Shown: in pieces, positions 50,101-64,000 of the stretch | Layout of the letters: each line of letters begins with the position of its first letter | Position numbering within the stretch: the first letter of the stretch is position 1 | Assembly (NCBI GenBank): GCA_963855995.1 | Contig: OY979724.1 | Coordinates: forward strand, 9,934,532-9,998,531 | Direction: 5' to 3' | Length of the DNA: 64,000 bases | Source: Muricea muricata | Taxonomy: Eukaryota > Cnidaria > Anthozoa > Malacalcyonacea > Plexauridae | Notes under the pieces: generated by a model | The model's input: the letters and a program-made list of their open reading frames with translations, nothing else | Told to the model about the DNA's origin: nothing | The model's database searches: none | Position numbers and translations under genes: made by a program

Positions 50101-50645
50101 TGACAAATGCATAATCAATACTGCTATTTTAATGTACCAAGGTTTTATACGCATGTGAATCCCTAGCTCGGTAGTTTCTTGGTGCATAAAGTCAGTTCCG
50201 GTTCCAGCCGGAACTTACAATATCGGTTCTGGTGCACCCCTAATATTAAACCTGCTAAAGTGTACATTTCATCTGTCTCTAATATGAAATGCACAAATTT
50301 GGGTGCAATTATAGAATACCTGGCCACACAAAGTTAGGGTTAGGGTAAGTGTTAGGGCTTGGGTCAAGTCTACGTTAGAGTTCATGCTAGCGTTATTTAA
50401 ATAAACTGGTCAGGTATTCCATAACTACTCCCAAAAAGTCAAAACCACGTGGCCAACGTGGGCCGTGAAATGATTTTACAAACAGCATTTCCTCAGGAAA
50501 AAAGGACAATACTTACATTATACACGAGAACTTTATCTGTAAATGTCAAGATAACATGGTCGTTCTTTGAATGCCCTTCGACGCCGATAAGTTCAGCTTC
50601 TTTTGAAATTTTACACAATTCAAAACATTCGCCAAAAGTCGCCAT
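26065..50645 (-). CDS. NOL11: NOL11 homolog, nucleolar protein 11 (complete, 20 exons)
   Basis: Encodes a nucleolar factor that, in animals, works with the UTP4-containing t-UTP part of the SSU processome in pre-rRNA transcription and early 18S processing. Seen: 20 exons with GT/AG junctions join in a consistent phase into 1,992 nt (663 residues plus stop). Exons (high to low): 50645-50517, 47836-47729, 46189-46133, 46049-45910, 44978-44909, 37620-37543, 37426-37360, 36320-36202, 36140-36068, 32829-32664, 32073-31908, 31620-31537, 31028-30928, 30014-29969, 29382-29303, 28554-28456, 28348-28270, 27590-27489, 27033-26926, 26184-26065. Recalled family matches: SDRKIIHSWSV and LTCPVVC near residues 45-67 (beta-propeller start), SDGGVYKTEF at 218, LLQDCLFDL at 470, VLDWAALTL at 589, AYSIE near the end. 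The vertebrate protein is about 719 residues, so length fits. Start: homology begins at MATFGECFEL, not at an upstream in-frame ATG. Intron 5 carries palindrome 2. Less certain: acceptors of exons 11 and 13 and donor of exon 16. Confidence 0.93.
26293..26694. mobile_element. MITE with ACTGTGCGTCTAC ends, copy 1 (NOL11 intron 19)
   Basis: Left ACTGTGCGTCTACTATAA and right TTATACAGTAGACGCACTGT. Its interior (AAAATCGTTCA, ACACAGCCTGTACTCAGC) recurs in the copy at 35,404-35,660. A lone end lies at 25,034. Confidence 0.75.
26926..27033 (-). CDS. NOL11: NOL11 exon 19 (residues 589-624)
   Basis: Encodes VLDWAALTLNAHFTQLIVIP and then EAQTLLVNLHKVI, the counterpart of [27 protein letters not shown] acceptor and GTCAGT donor. 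Confidence 0.95.
27144..27345. repeat. Dispersed repeat rich in CATCAAGCTTG / TTGATGCAAG (copy 1)
   Basis: Runs of ACAAGTCTGCTGCAAATT-like and TTGATGCAAGTTG-like words. Related segments lie at about 30,330-30,540 and 44,600-44,740. Non-coding; the overlapping open frames are not conserved between copies. Confidence 0.6.
27489..27590 (-). CDS. NOL11: NOL11 exon 18 (residues 555-588)
   Basis: TTGTTTAG acceptor and GTAAGT donor, phase 0. Encodes FFMKFLLYIIKCW to LSYTQ, matching TLFLKYLYFLYLKC and PTLNQ. Confidence 0.88.
27761..27916. mobile_element. MITE in NOL11 intron 17
   Basis: AAAGAGAGGTTCTGATTTCG and CTTCC face GGAAGTCAAATCTGAACCTC and TTT. 156 bp, non-coding. Confidence 0.75.
28270..28348 (-). 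CDS. NOL11: NOL11 exon 17 (residues 528-554)
   Basis: Encodes SLVLSHSINEAFLQTSLRKL, matching [20 protein letters not shown]. The acceptor (GGTATCAG) lacks a good pyrimidine tract. GTAAGT donor. Confidence 0.82.
28456..28554 (-). CDS. NOL11: NOL11 exon 16 (residues 495-527), acidic linker
   Basis: TTGCCAG acceptor. Encodes a short acidic, Ser-rich linker (CDDDVFPTSKNTDIWDE) where the vertebrate protein has a longer disordered insert. Two donors keep phase, ending the exon at 28456 or 28465. Confidence 0.7.
28850..29086. mobile_element. MITE of AACCCTGGGTTAA / GGGTTAGTGCTAACCC family
   Basis: GGGCCAATTGCTC with AACCCTGGGTTAACAC faces GGGTTAGTGCTAACCC and CAATAGCCCC, in NOL11 intron 15. A relative with GGGTTAGCACTAACTC starts at 54,988 in SMG1 intron 1. 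Confidence 0.65.
29303..29382 (-). CDS. NOL11: NOL11 exon 15 (residues 469-494)
   Basis: TTTTAG acceptor and GTACGT donor. Encodes GLLQDCLFDLNGISESTLV and then DCLKFVL, very close to LLQLCLQQFPDIPESV and ACLKIFL. Confidence 0.93.
29453..29625. mobile_element. Foldback MITE in NOL11 intron 14
   Basis: GTTCTGGCCTGATGAAAACA and GCATTGAACAATGTTTTGCT face their near-complements ending in CAGGTCAGAAC. Confidence 0.8.
29969..30014 (-). CDS. NOL11: NOL11 exon 14 (residues 453-468)
   Basis: 46-nt exon with a TTTACAG acceptor and a GTACGT donor. Encodes RCFPKFFSLVLENNDI, aligning with SLCPDLMEIALKKKDV. Confidence 0.82.
30638..30830. mobile_element. Intact MITE, GGCCCTGTC...GGTGCAATTTTTCTTGCAA family
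   Basis: GGTGCAATTTTTCTTGCAAC faces TTGCAAGAAAAATTGCACC, with TTTGCCAATATATTTTC near the centre. 193 bp in NOL11 intron 13; intact version of the element at 19,368. Confidence 0.85.
30928..31028 (-). CDS. NOL11: NOL11 exon 13 (residues 420-452)
   Basis: Encodes YFITSIFERCFKEKKLW then RIIVKTRVL, matching TVTGLLERCK and QLIQTHVL. The CTCTCAG acceptor fits phase; a TCGTAG acceptor 20 bp upstream would add residues but break phase. Confidence 0.8.
31537..31620 (-). CDS. NOL11: NOL11 exon 12 (residues 392-419)
   Basis: Phase 0 exon encoding SKDDETENELLCRVLDSKK, matching the KDSEKHIEVEVRKFLALK helix of the family. GTTTAT donor. Confidence 0.82.
31908..32073 (-). CDS. NOL11: NOL11 exon 11 (residues 336-391)
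   Basis: Phase demands the GCAGCAG acceptor at 32074-32076; a TCACAG acceptor 14 bp upstream breaks phase. Encodes GVLTVSITTYFVSTLRK, comparable to [26 protein letters not shown] donor. Confidence 0.72.
32521..32594. mobile_element. Short hairpin, TTTTGTGGAAACACCACG family (NOL11 intron 10)
   Basis: TTTTGTGGAAACACCACG and TAAATTTAT face ATGAATTTACGTAGTGTTTC and CACAAAA, flanked by the shared word CAAACATACAAGAAA. Confidence 0.8.
32664..32829 (-). CDS. NOL11: NOL11 exon 10 (residues 281-335)
   Basis: TTCACAG acceptor and GTAAGT donor. Encodes FLVVASDTGVSACAYTVV then TLQTS, matching the family's propeller strand (VAVLGS, CLSVWNIKF, TLQTS). Preceded by the 3.2 kb intron 9 with the nested insertions. 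Confidence 0.85.
33075..34145 (+). pseudogene. Reverse transcriptase pseudogene with one in-frame TGA
   Basis: Encodes the C-terminal RT half of a LINE: AFDTV, GVPQGSVLGPMSFNLYVADL, then the catalytic YADDT box, followed by the thumb and the C-terminal region NKLPVEIRN. A single TGA at 33,804-33,806 (LQRLQNA*AGFVLRKFARQ) breaks the frame, where relatives usually have Cys; the reading continues in frame to the TGA at 34,143. The endonuclease and the RT N terminus are missing, so the copy cannot move on its own. Confidence 0.92.
33075..34306 (+). mobile_element. 5'-truncated non-LTR retrotransposon (RT fragment)
   Basis: Begins exactly at the RT motif AFDTV and ends in an (ATT)n tail, inserted in the left arm of the MITE. 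CR1/L2/jockey-like by motif style; clade not certain. Lies antisense in NOL11 intron 9. Confidence 0.9.
35404..35660. mobile_element. MITE with GCAGTGCGTCTAC ends, copy 2 (NOL11 intron 9)
   Basis: Shares AATAGAAAATCGTTCA, ACACAGCCTGTACTCAGC and TTCCATATCTAAA with the copy at 26,293-26,694; the right end is degraded. Confidence 0.7.
35814..35995. mobile_element. Long hairpin with TTTTGTGGAAACACCATG ends (NOL11 intron 9)
   Basis: Stem words ATAAATCGTCTTTTATT, TTCGGCCCATTC and CAGGCCATCATCAG each face their complements. It shares only its tips with the other members of the family. Confidence 0.85.
36068..36140 (-). CDS. NOL11: NOL11 exon 9 (residues 257-280)
   Basis: TTTTCAG acceptor and GTAAGC donor, ending one base into a codon as exon 10 requires. 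The sequence itself is weakly conserved; phase is the main support. Confidence 0.75.
36202..36320 (-). CDS. NOL11: NOL11 exon 8 (residues 217-256)
   Basis: Takes two bases to complete W217, then SDGGVYKTEFPEVKKAD, the counterpart of SSDGCIYETLIPI. GTAAGA donor, phase 0; followed by a very short 61-bp intron. Confidence 0.9.
37360..37426 (-). CDS. NOL11: NOL11 exon 7 (residues 195-216)
   Basis: TTTTAG acceptor and GTAAGT donor. Encodes ESKILRCSLIEEDGES, matching NSRILTKYTLLLGQDEN, and ends one base into a codon. Confidence 0.88.
37543..37620 (-). CDS. NOL11: NOL11 exon 6 (residues 169-194)
   Basis: AATAG acceptor and GTGAGT donor, phase 0. Encodes KVLLVMHLFKESRRLVFIIK, matching the family's PVLIFITEKHGNYFAYV block. 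First exon after palindrome 2. Confidence 0.85.
38023..38175. mobile_element. MITE with TATTATAATATAGCA ends (NOL11 intron 5)
   Basis: TATTATAATATAGCA faces TGCTATATTATAA. The interior includes GTGTTTACTAAACTC and GTAAACACGG. Immediately followed by another hairpin. Confidence 0.6.
38176..38366. mobile_element. Perfect hairpin MITE beside palindrome 2
   Basis: ATATAAAACATTTTTCCGTG, TTGATATACAGTTATATCAA and GTGGAAATTGGAAAAA face near-perfect complements around CCGCCCTTTGGGCG. Confidence 0.85.
38458..38560. repeat. Tandem GGGCGCCGCAAGCCTCCATA repeats, palindrome 2 left end
   Basis: About four units of a 20-bp GC-rich word containing the palindrome GGCGCC. The mirror copy is at 44,121-44,223. 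Confidence 0.9.
38560..38960. repeat. Subterminal ~56-bp repeats with TGACGT and ATTGG motifs, left
   Basis: About six units built from CCCCGTGACGTACGC, TAGCCGCGCTCTGATTGGTT and ACAGCGTACGT. TGACGTAC resembles a CRE and ATTGG a reverse CCAAT box, so the array could serve as a promoter or a protein-binding platform. Mirrored at 43,721-44,121. Confidence 0.85.
39560..39945. repeat. Palindrome 2 repeat module, outer copy (left arm)
   Basis: Contains TTCAATCGAGAAATTATGAT, GACATTGCATAAGTGAATAT, then ACGGGACTCCCGGGACCTGA, two GTCCCTCCACGGGAC words and GAGCACATGCTCA arrays. The same order recurs at the centre (41,317-41,630) and, reversed, on the other side of the zinc-finger gene (40,640-40,850). 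Confidence 0.8.
40085..40600 (-). CDS. C2HC zinc-finger protein of palindrome 2 (left copy)
   Basis: Mirror twin of 42,081-42,596 with an identical 171-residue translation, also read from the centre outward. The ATG at 40,600-40,598 is followed by an intact frame to the stop at 40,085. Two intact identical copies imply recent insertion or ongoing arm-to-arm conversion. Confidence 0.8.
   Translation of the reverse strand: MSCKFCGKVFNRSFNLRRHEREYCTLKDRRIQEMDFEDNISTNSIDSESESLMATDNEGENEEQLDPWLPLIEEAKRRLDEQTARDQAYSNVLPKLQKELESVYMQRLMWMVQLKNDPIHRKIMQTKNALMKNDDFDPEEAMEAAIDKRKFLIRRLLKDYSFTKENDDAAD
40925..41100. repeat. 32-bp self-palindromic units (GAGCAAGTGCTCATGAGCAA), left
   Basis: Four full units, each joining TGAGCAAGTGCTCA and TGAGCAATTGTGAGCA, which are themselves palindromic. 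The right arm has three. This extra unit plus one extra 20-bp GTCCCGTGGAGGGAC word accounts exactly for the 52-bp offset between the arms. Confidence 0.9.
41313..41420. repeat. Palindrome 2 spacer with interrupted T tract
   Basis: 108-bp non-palindromic centre with about 55 nt of T broken by single Gs (41,347-41,401). The flanks (TTCAATCGAGAAATTATG, GACATTGCATAAGTGAATAT) match the outer module at 39,560, so the T tract has expanded where that copy reads ATTTTTAATTTTG. Confidence 0.9.
42081..42596 (+). CDS. C2HC zinc-finger protein of palindrome 2 (right copy)
   Basis: 171 residues from ATG (42,081) to TAA, uninterrupted and intronless. Residues 3-24 form a CX2CX12HX4C zinc finger (CKFCGKVFN ... 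HEREYC) with basic residues (NLRRH), suggesting DNA or RNA binding. Residues 32-65 are acidic and Ser-rich. Residues 67-160 are mostly helical and charged, with DPWLPLIEEAKRRLDEQTAR, a Met/Leu helix (YMQRLMWMVQLKNDPIHRK) and EEAMEAAIDKRKFLIRRLLK. I have the impression that similar DPWxPLIEEA ... KRKFL proteins occur in many invertebrate genomes but cannot confirm it. Inferred role: binding the element's own repeats. Confidence 0.8.
   Translation: MSCKFCGKVFNRSFNLRRHEREYCTLKDRRIQEMDFEDNISTNSIDSESESLMATDNEGENEEQLDPWLPLIEEAKRRLDEQTARDQAYSNVLPKLQKELESVYMQRLMWMVQLKNDPIHRKIMQTKNALMKNDDFDPEEAMEAAIDKRKFLIRRLLKDYSFTKENDDAAD
44909..44978 (-). CDS. NOL11: NOL11 exon 5 (residues 145-168)
   Basis: Takes up the split codon (AG+G) and encodes MLACGTHMTSDSDVWFSQI, matching the family's ISDEEVIKWTKF region. 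The GTAATG donor opens the 7.3 kb intron that contains palindrome 2. Confidence 0.82.
45483..45712. mobile_element. MITE, GTAACGAAAAAGATGG variant, copy 3 (NOL11 intron 4)
   Basis: ACCATAACGAAAAAGATGGC faces GCCATCTTTTTCGTTACGGT, with TTTTACCAGAATG inner repeats. A diverged relative of the copies at 13,717 and 19,405. Confidence 0.85.
45910..46049 (-). CDS. NOL11: NOL11 exon 4 (residues 99-144)
   Basis: TTATTTCAG acceptor and GTAGGT donor; ends two bases into a codon. Encodes PVLVYKDNQALSLIQA followed by a lysine-rich stretch (KEKKKSKTK). Confidence 0.88.
46133..46189 (-). CDS. NOL11: NOL11 exon 3 (residues 80-98)
   Basis: 57-nt exon with a GTTTCAG acceptor and a GTAGGT donor. Encodes WLLMWDDTVQELLL, aligning with the propeller strand read as VLRIWNNE in vertebrates. 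A C-rich minisatellite (on the coding strand) begins about 66 bp upstream of its acceptor. Confidence 0.85.
46256..46520. repeat. 18-bp minisatellite ACTGGTAGGGGTGGGTGC
   Basis: About 14 units, the last four diverged (ACTCATAGGGGTNGGTGC). All six frames stay open because the period is a multiple of three; the frames are not genes. Lies in NOL11 intron 2; the strand facing SMG1 is G-rich. Confidence 0.95.
46674..46826. mobile_element. MITE in NOL11 intron 2
   Basis: GTATGACTAGAGCATTAATT with GGTGTTTATTCATA faces TATGAATAAACACC and AATTATTGCTCTAGTCATGC. Confidence 0.75.
46884..47142. mobile_element. Foldback MITE in NOL11 intron 2
   Basis: CTATTTCAATTAAGATTGTT and ATGATGGATTA face TAATCCATCAT and AATCTTTATTGAAATAG. 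Confidence 0.75.
47729..47836 (-). CDS. NOL11: NOL11 exon 2 (residues 44-79)
   Basis: TTTTCAG acceptor and GTATGT donor, phase 0 on both sides. Encodes ISDRKIIHSWSV through TCPVVC, the best conserved N-terminal block. Confidence 0.93.
48295..48462. mobile_element. Hairpin MITE in NOL11 intron 1
   Basis: GGCATAACCAGCAGGGG and TGACATTTTAGGAAAG face CTTTCTTAAAATGACA and CCCCTGGTTATGC. Confidence 0.75.
49427..50242. mobile_element. hAT-like non-autonomous element with 8-bp target duplication
   Basis: TAGGGGTGCACCAGAA faces TTCTGGTGCACCCCTA. The flanks ATATTAGA (49,419-49,426) and ATATTAAA (50,243-50,250) form an 8-bp duplication with one mismatch, as hAT elements make. No transposase. A second element is nested inside. 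Confidence 0.85.
49741..50105. mobile_element. Nested element with CATCGGAAACCCCCACCACC ends
   Basis: CATCGGAAACCCCCACCACC faces GGTGGTGGGGGCTTCCGATG inside the hAT-like element in NOL11 intron 1. The interior has further G-rich inverted words. Confidence 0.7.
50517..50645 (-). CDS. NOL11: NOL11 exon 1 (residues 1-43)
   Basis: Starts at the ATG at 50645-50643 and ends in VLVYN before a GTAAGT donor, phase 0. An upstream in-frame extension is open to 50780 but lacks family similarity. Confidence 0.9.
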
Positions 50646-51285
50646 ATTGAAAATTTGGAAAGTCAGATGTAACAGAGATACTTCATGTAACACTCCGTAC
50701 TGAGTTTGCACAGGCCCTAGAGTTTGTGCCGGACCGGACAGAGGGAGGGCATTGTTTGGTGCATTCCCACTAATTCCCACTAGCTAATAAATGGCAGGTC
50801 GAAAGCTCGTCGGTTTCAATAAATTTTACGATCAGAGAACGTTTTCTGAAACTTAGGTATATGTCAATGAAATTTTTGTGAACGCTTGTCAATTCACATG
50901 AGAAGTAAATAAATACGTACAAATTCAGTAGGATTTCAACACAATGATTCCACATACTCGTTAATTGCTACTAAAAAATTGCCATGGTTGAATTGTGACA
51001 TCGTGCGCTTTCTGAAAGTCCGAGATGGAGGAATATTAGTGTCTTCGTCCCTTGTCCTTCAATATTTCAGAAACAAAACAATCCAAAATTGAACTTGAAC
51101 CCGACCACGATTCGTAATTAACACAAACCCCTGTTTGCAAATTATTGATTATAACCATTTTTTTAAGGTAAAATTTTTTTTATTTGAACCGGTGATTGGA
51201 ACAAGATCACTAAAAATTTTGTTAGTGAGTTTCGCAGTGGTACAGGCTTTGCTAAAAAATTAGCTAATCTTCATCCCATAACATT
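50646..51285. other. Upstream region of NOL11
   Basis: Holds the 5' flank and probable promoter of NOL11 in AT-rich sequence. No TATA or initiator could be assigned confidently. The SINE-like word GTGGTACAGGCTTTG at 51,238 marks the first unit of the array interrupted by the telomere-like tract. Confidence 0.45.
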
Positions 51286-51575
51286 AATCTTACCCTAACC
51301 CTAGCCGTAACACTAGCCCTAACCCTAGCCCTAACCCTAGCCCTAACCCTAGCCCTAGCCCTAACCCTAGCCCTAACACTAGCCCAAACCCTAGCCCTAA
51401 CCCTAGCCCTAACACTAGCCCTAACCCTAGCCCTAACCCTAGCCCTAATCCTAGCCCTAACCCTAGCCCTAACCCTAACCCTAACCCTAACCCTAACCCT
51501 AACCCTAACCCTAACCCTAACCCTAACCCTAACCCTAACCCTAACCCTAGCCCTAACCCTAGCCCTAACCCTGAT
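51286..51575. repeat. Interstitial telomere-like array (CCCTAA)n / (CCCTAG CCCTAA)n
   Basis: About 75 bp of pure CCCTAA (51,473-51,548) is flanked by a 12-bp higher-order variant alternating CCCTAG and CCCTAA, with occasional CACTAG. A small GTTAGGGTTAGGG patch also lies at 50,336 in NOL11 intron 1. Confidence 0.95.
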
Positions 51576-52130
51576 AGCCCTGACTGTGGTACTGGCTTCG
51601 GTGTGAATTACCAGTTGGTATAGTTCAGGTCTGCTGAAAGTCATTTGCGAGAATTTTGGGTTTAAATACAGCAAAAAAATAGTTAAGGTCAACAATTCAC
51701 ATCCCAGGTTTAAACATGAGCAAGTGGTACGTACATTACGAGTTGGTTTGGTTCAAGTTTGGCTGAAGACATGCTTTTGCAATAGTTTTGGGTTAAAACG
51801 AACAAGAAATTAGTTAAAGTCAAGAATTTGCATCCCACACAGCTCAAGCATAAACCTGTGATGTAGTGGTACAGGCGTTAGGTGTAGGTTTCTAGCTCGC
51901 CTAGTGTTCAAATCACGTTGAAGTCATTCGCAACTTTTCAAGCTTAAAATAAGGAAAAAAAATAGTGAAAATCAATAATTTACAACCCCTTCCTGAAGTA
52001 TGAACGTGTGGCGAGGTGGTAATGGCTTTGGTTTCAACTACCAGTTGGTCTGGTTCAAGTCTTGCCGAAGTCATCTGGAAAATTTTTTTTGTTTGAAATT
52101 AAAAAATAAAATATTTATAAGTCAATAATT
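51576..52130 (+). repeat. Tandem tRNA-like (SINE-like) units, ~130-155 bp
   Basis: Four diverged units each carry a GTGGTAC/GGCTTTGG A-box-like word, CCAGTTGG, a B-box-like GGTTCAAGTC and then GCTGAAGTCATTTGC; starts lie near 51,590, 51,725, 51,870 and 52,015. A partial unit precedes the telomere-like tract at 51,238. Confidence 0.7.
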
Positions 52131-54169
52131 TACATCTCATAATCATTATCAAAATTAAATAAAAACAACATAATAGTCCATGCAAAAATAAACCATATAA
52201 TCCAACCCTCAAACCCTTAAATTGCAGGTGAAAAGAAATTTTTTATTGCGTGATGTGCAATAACTTTTAAAACTATAACTCTGGTTCTTTTATATTTTTT
52301 TGTTACAGACGCTAATTACATCTCTACGAAGTCACTGATTTCATTTTCAGTGTTGTAATTTCGAACGAAGGGAAGACTAAAAGAGGACCCCAGACCCTGC
52401 CTCGTCCCCAGGCGCCTGATAAGCCTAAGCTTCAGATTCAACCTGATTCTGTAATGTAGTTGATTACTTTTAAAATATGATGCGTTTTAGTATCACTGTC
52501 AAAGTGTTTTCTAAATTTTAGACTTTATGAATAAAAGTGAATCATTTTCAACCGATATGGTTGAGGTAAATCTAACCTTTCGTTCTTAAGAATTAGATTG
52601 GGATTTGATTTCGTGTTCAAATCATAACTCTTCTAAATAAATTCTTTACATGGTTGTATGTCAGAGAGTAAGAGATTCGCTGAAATAGGGAGAAAACTAC
52701 GGAAAAAAGGTTTGAAGTAGATATGGCGCGACCTACGTGTGCGTAAACTTTGTGGTTCGAATGTTTTGTGCACTGGTAAATAGTGAAAATTTTTTTTAAA
52801 AATTTTTGTGAAAATGCCACGTAAGTTTATTATCGCAGAGCGTTCGATACTGATGTAGATCCGAGCTTACGGATCGAAAGCTCTGCGATAGTAAACTTAC
52901 GTGGTGTTTCCACAAAATTATATTTTAATTTGATGTTCACCATGCAAACATACAAGAAAGTGGTGATTTTTATTTTAAATTATTAAGTTTTTTTCTTTGA
53001 AGTTTTACCCCTGTGCGGTTACCCCACAAGCGCCCCATGAATTCCCGCAATCACGCGACAAAAAATCCAAATAGCGTTTCACGCAAGAAAAAAAAGTTAA
53101 TCTCGCGTTCATGCGGGGGAAAAAATACCTCTGTCACTGTTGAATTTGATGTCGTGGCATTAGACATCGAGCAAATCGAGCATGAACAGAAAATGGGACT
53201 TATGGTGTGCTTTCAACACTGGAATAACCAAACAATATTCTGACCAAATATTTTGTTTTAATTTTAACTTCCAACTGAAAAGCATATTCAACAGGATTAG
53301 CATGTGCAACTAACTTTCTTGTTTTTTGAATTAAAATTTTTACATAGATCGAGGCGTTGAACATCTAAATCAACTCGAGAACATAAAACTCCTTCATTAA
53401 TTTGCGTATCCAAATACTCAGTTCTAATGAACATAAATCCGCATGAAAAACTTTACAAAGTTCGAATTTAAAAGTTTTGCTTCGACATTTGTACATTTGT
53501 ACATGTCAATTTTTAAAAAGTGTAGGCGATCTATTACCTTAAGATAGTTTAACATCAAAGTTTGTTTATATTCCTTGACTTTGTATTAATGCAATTTTCC
53601 GGCCTCAATTTGTTAATTTTGGCAAAAGTATAAAACATCAAAACGACTTTCATTGACGGCCATGTTGAAAAAAATGCCAACTAGTAAACAATGCCTCATA
53701 TCTACTGGTTAAGCAACCAATCAAAATGCTTGAAAACTATTATTTACTAAAGAAGTTATGCTAGTTCTTATTATTACAAAAAACTACGGTTTTTGGAAGT
53801 GACAACAATGTAAGTGAATTCGAATTGAGCATATAAGTTCAGCATATAGATTCATGCAGAGAAAATGTATTCCGAACCATGGCAGAGGAAATCATTTTCC
53901 AAGCGACTTTTCCGTTCCCTGAAACAGACTACTAATTATATATGGTTTTCGAGAAAAAATCGATTTGGAAAAAGCTACTGCTCATCGGTACAGTGTGATC
54001 CATACAGATCAGAGTAGGGTCTACAATGGTCGTCACCAGGCCCTATCGTTTTAAAAACCGAAAACTTGAATTGTACTATTAAAATGGCGCCGTATCAGCA
54101 AATTTTAAAAATCGATTTTGAGCTAAAATAACGAGAATGCTAGCCCGTTTCATGATGCTATGAAGTGTC
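52131..54169. other. Rest of the NOL11-SMG1 intergenic region
   Basis: AT-rich and without a supported gene apart from the hairpin at 52,803-52,918. The short ORF at 53,013-53,243 is basic and unrecognised. Probable SMG1 5' UTR and promoter sequence lies around 54,060-54,169. Confidence 0.45.
52803..52918. mobile_element. Hairpin, TTTTGTGGAAACACCACG family, intergenic copy
   Basis: TTTTTGTGAAAATGCCACG with TTATTATCGCAGAGC faces GCTCTGCGATAGTAAAC and CGTGGTGTTTCCACAAAA, followed by CCATGCAAACATACAAGAAA as in palindrome 1. Confidence 0.8.
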
Positions 54170-63795
<9,626 letters not shown>

Positions 63796-64000
63796 GTAAA
63801 GTTAACGAGAGAACTAACGTTACCAGTGTCGACAGTGCCGTCGAAAACACACAGCAGCATAGCATCGTTTACCAGCGAAAAGATACAAGAAGAACTACTC
63901 TGACGTTTCGAGCACTTGGTCGGGAAGGGCCTATGTTCGAAACATATTTCTGCCTGTATCGTTCAGGCAAGAGTATGCCTATGCTTTACCACGTTGCCTG

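Noticed and set aside
50493-50780. Longer N terminus for NOL11 starting at 50,780
   Set aside because: The extension has no family similarity; conserved sequence begins at the ATG at 50,645.
51264-51695. 143-codon Arg/Val-rich minus-strand ORF
   Set aside because: By-product of the CCCTAA/CCCTAG array.

Overview
This is animal nuclear DNA: AT-rich, with small spliced exons separated by transposon-filled introns and no prokaryotic gene structure. TTAGGG-type telomere-like repeats, tRNA-derived SINEs with a CCGGGTACTCCGG-like core, a YADD-box non-LTR retrotransposon and many foldback MITEs suggest an early-branching or marine invertebrate. A cnidarian such as an anthozoan is my best guess, but this is not proven.

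Two conserved genes were rebuilt exon by exon and are arranged head to head. NOL11 (nucleolar pre-rRNA transcription and processing factor) lies on the minus strand, 50,645 to 26,065. Twenty exons join in phase into a 663-residue protein that runs from the initiator to the conserved C-terminal YSIE motif. SMG1 (the PIKK kinase of nonsense-mediated decay) lies on the plus strand from 54,170. Its first 13 exons (483 residues) are inside the window and the rest, including the kinase domain, lies beyond it. The 3.5 kb between the two start codons holds an interstitial telomere-like tract, a tandem of tRNA-like SINE units and a foldback MITE.

Two giant palindromes dominate the rest. Palindrome 1 (1-12,838, possibly extending left of the window) has 6.1 kb arms made largely of smaller hairpins and carries no recognisable gene. 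Palindrome 2 (38,424-44,257) is a discrete 5.8 kb insertion in NOL11 intron 5. It has an apparent 3-bp TAA target duplication, and each arm encodes an identical 171-residue C2HC zinc-finger protein. Arrays of short self-palindromic motifs surround that gene. It is the best candidate here for an undescribed type of mobile element.

The segment 12.8-26 kb holds a diverged tandem duplication (about 14.4-20.4 and 21.65-24.76 kb) with no confident gene. The introns hold about 20 MITE-like elements, including a three-layer nest at 32.96-35.29 kb whose uninterrupted target survives at 56.45 kb. All reading frames and homologies were worked out by eye. Family names rest on recalled conservation, not on searches.
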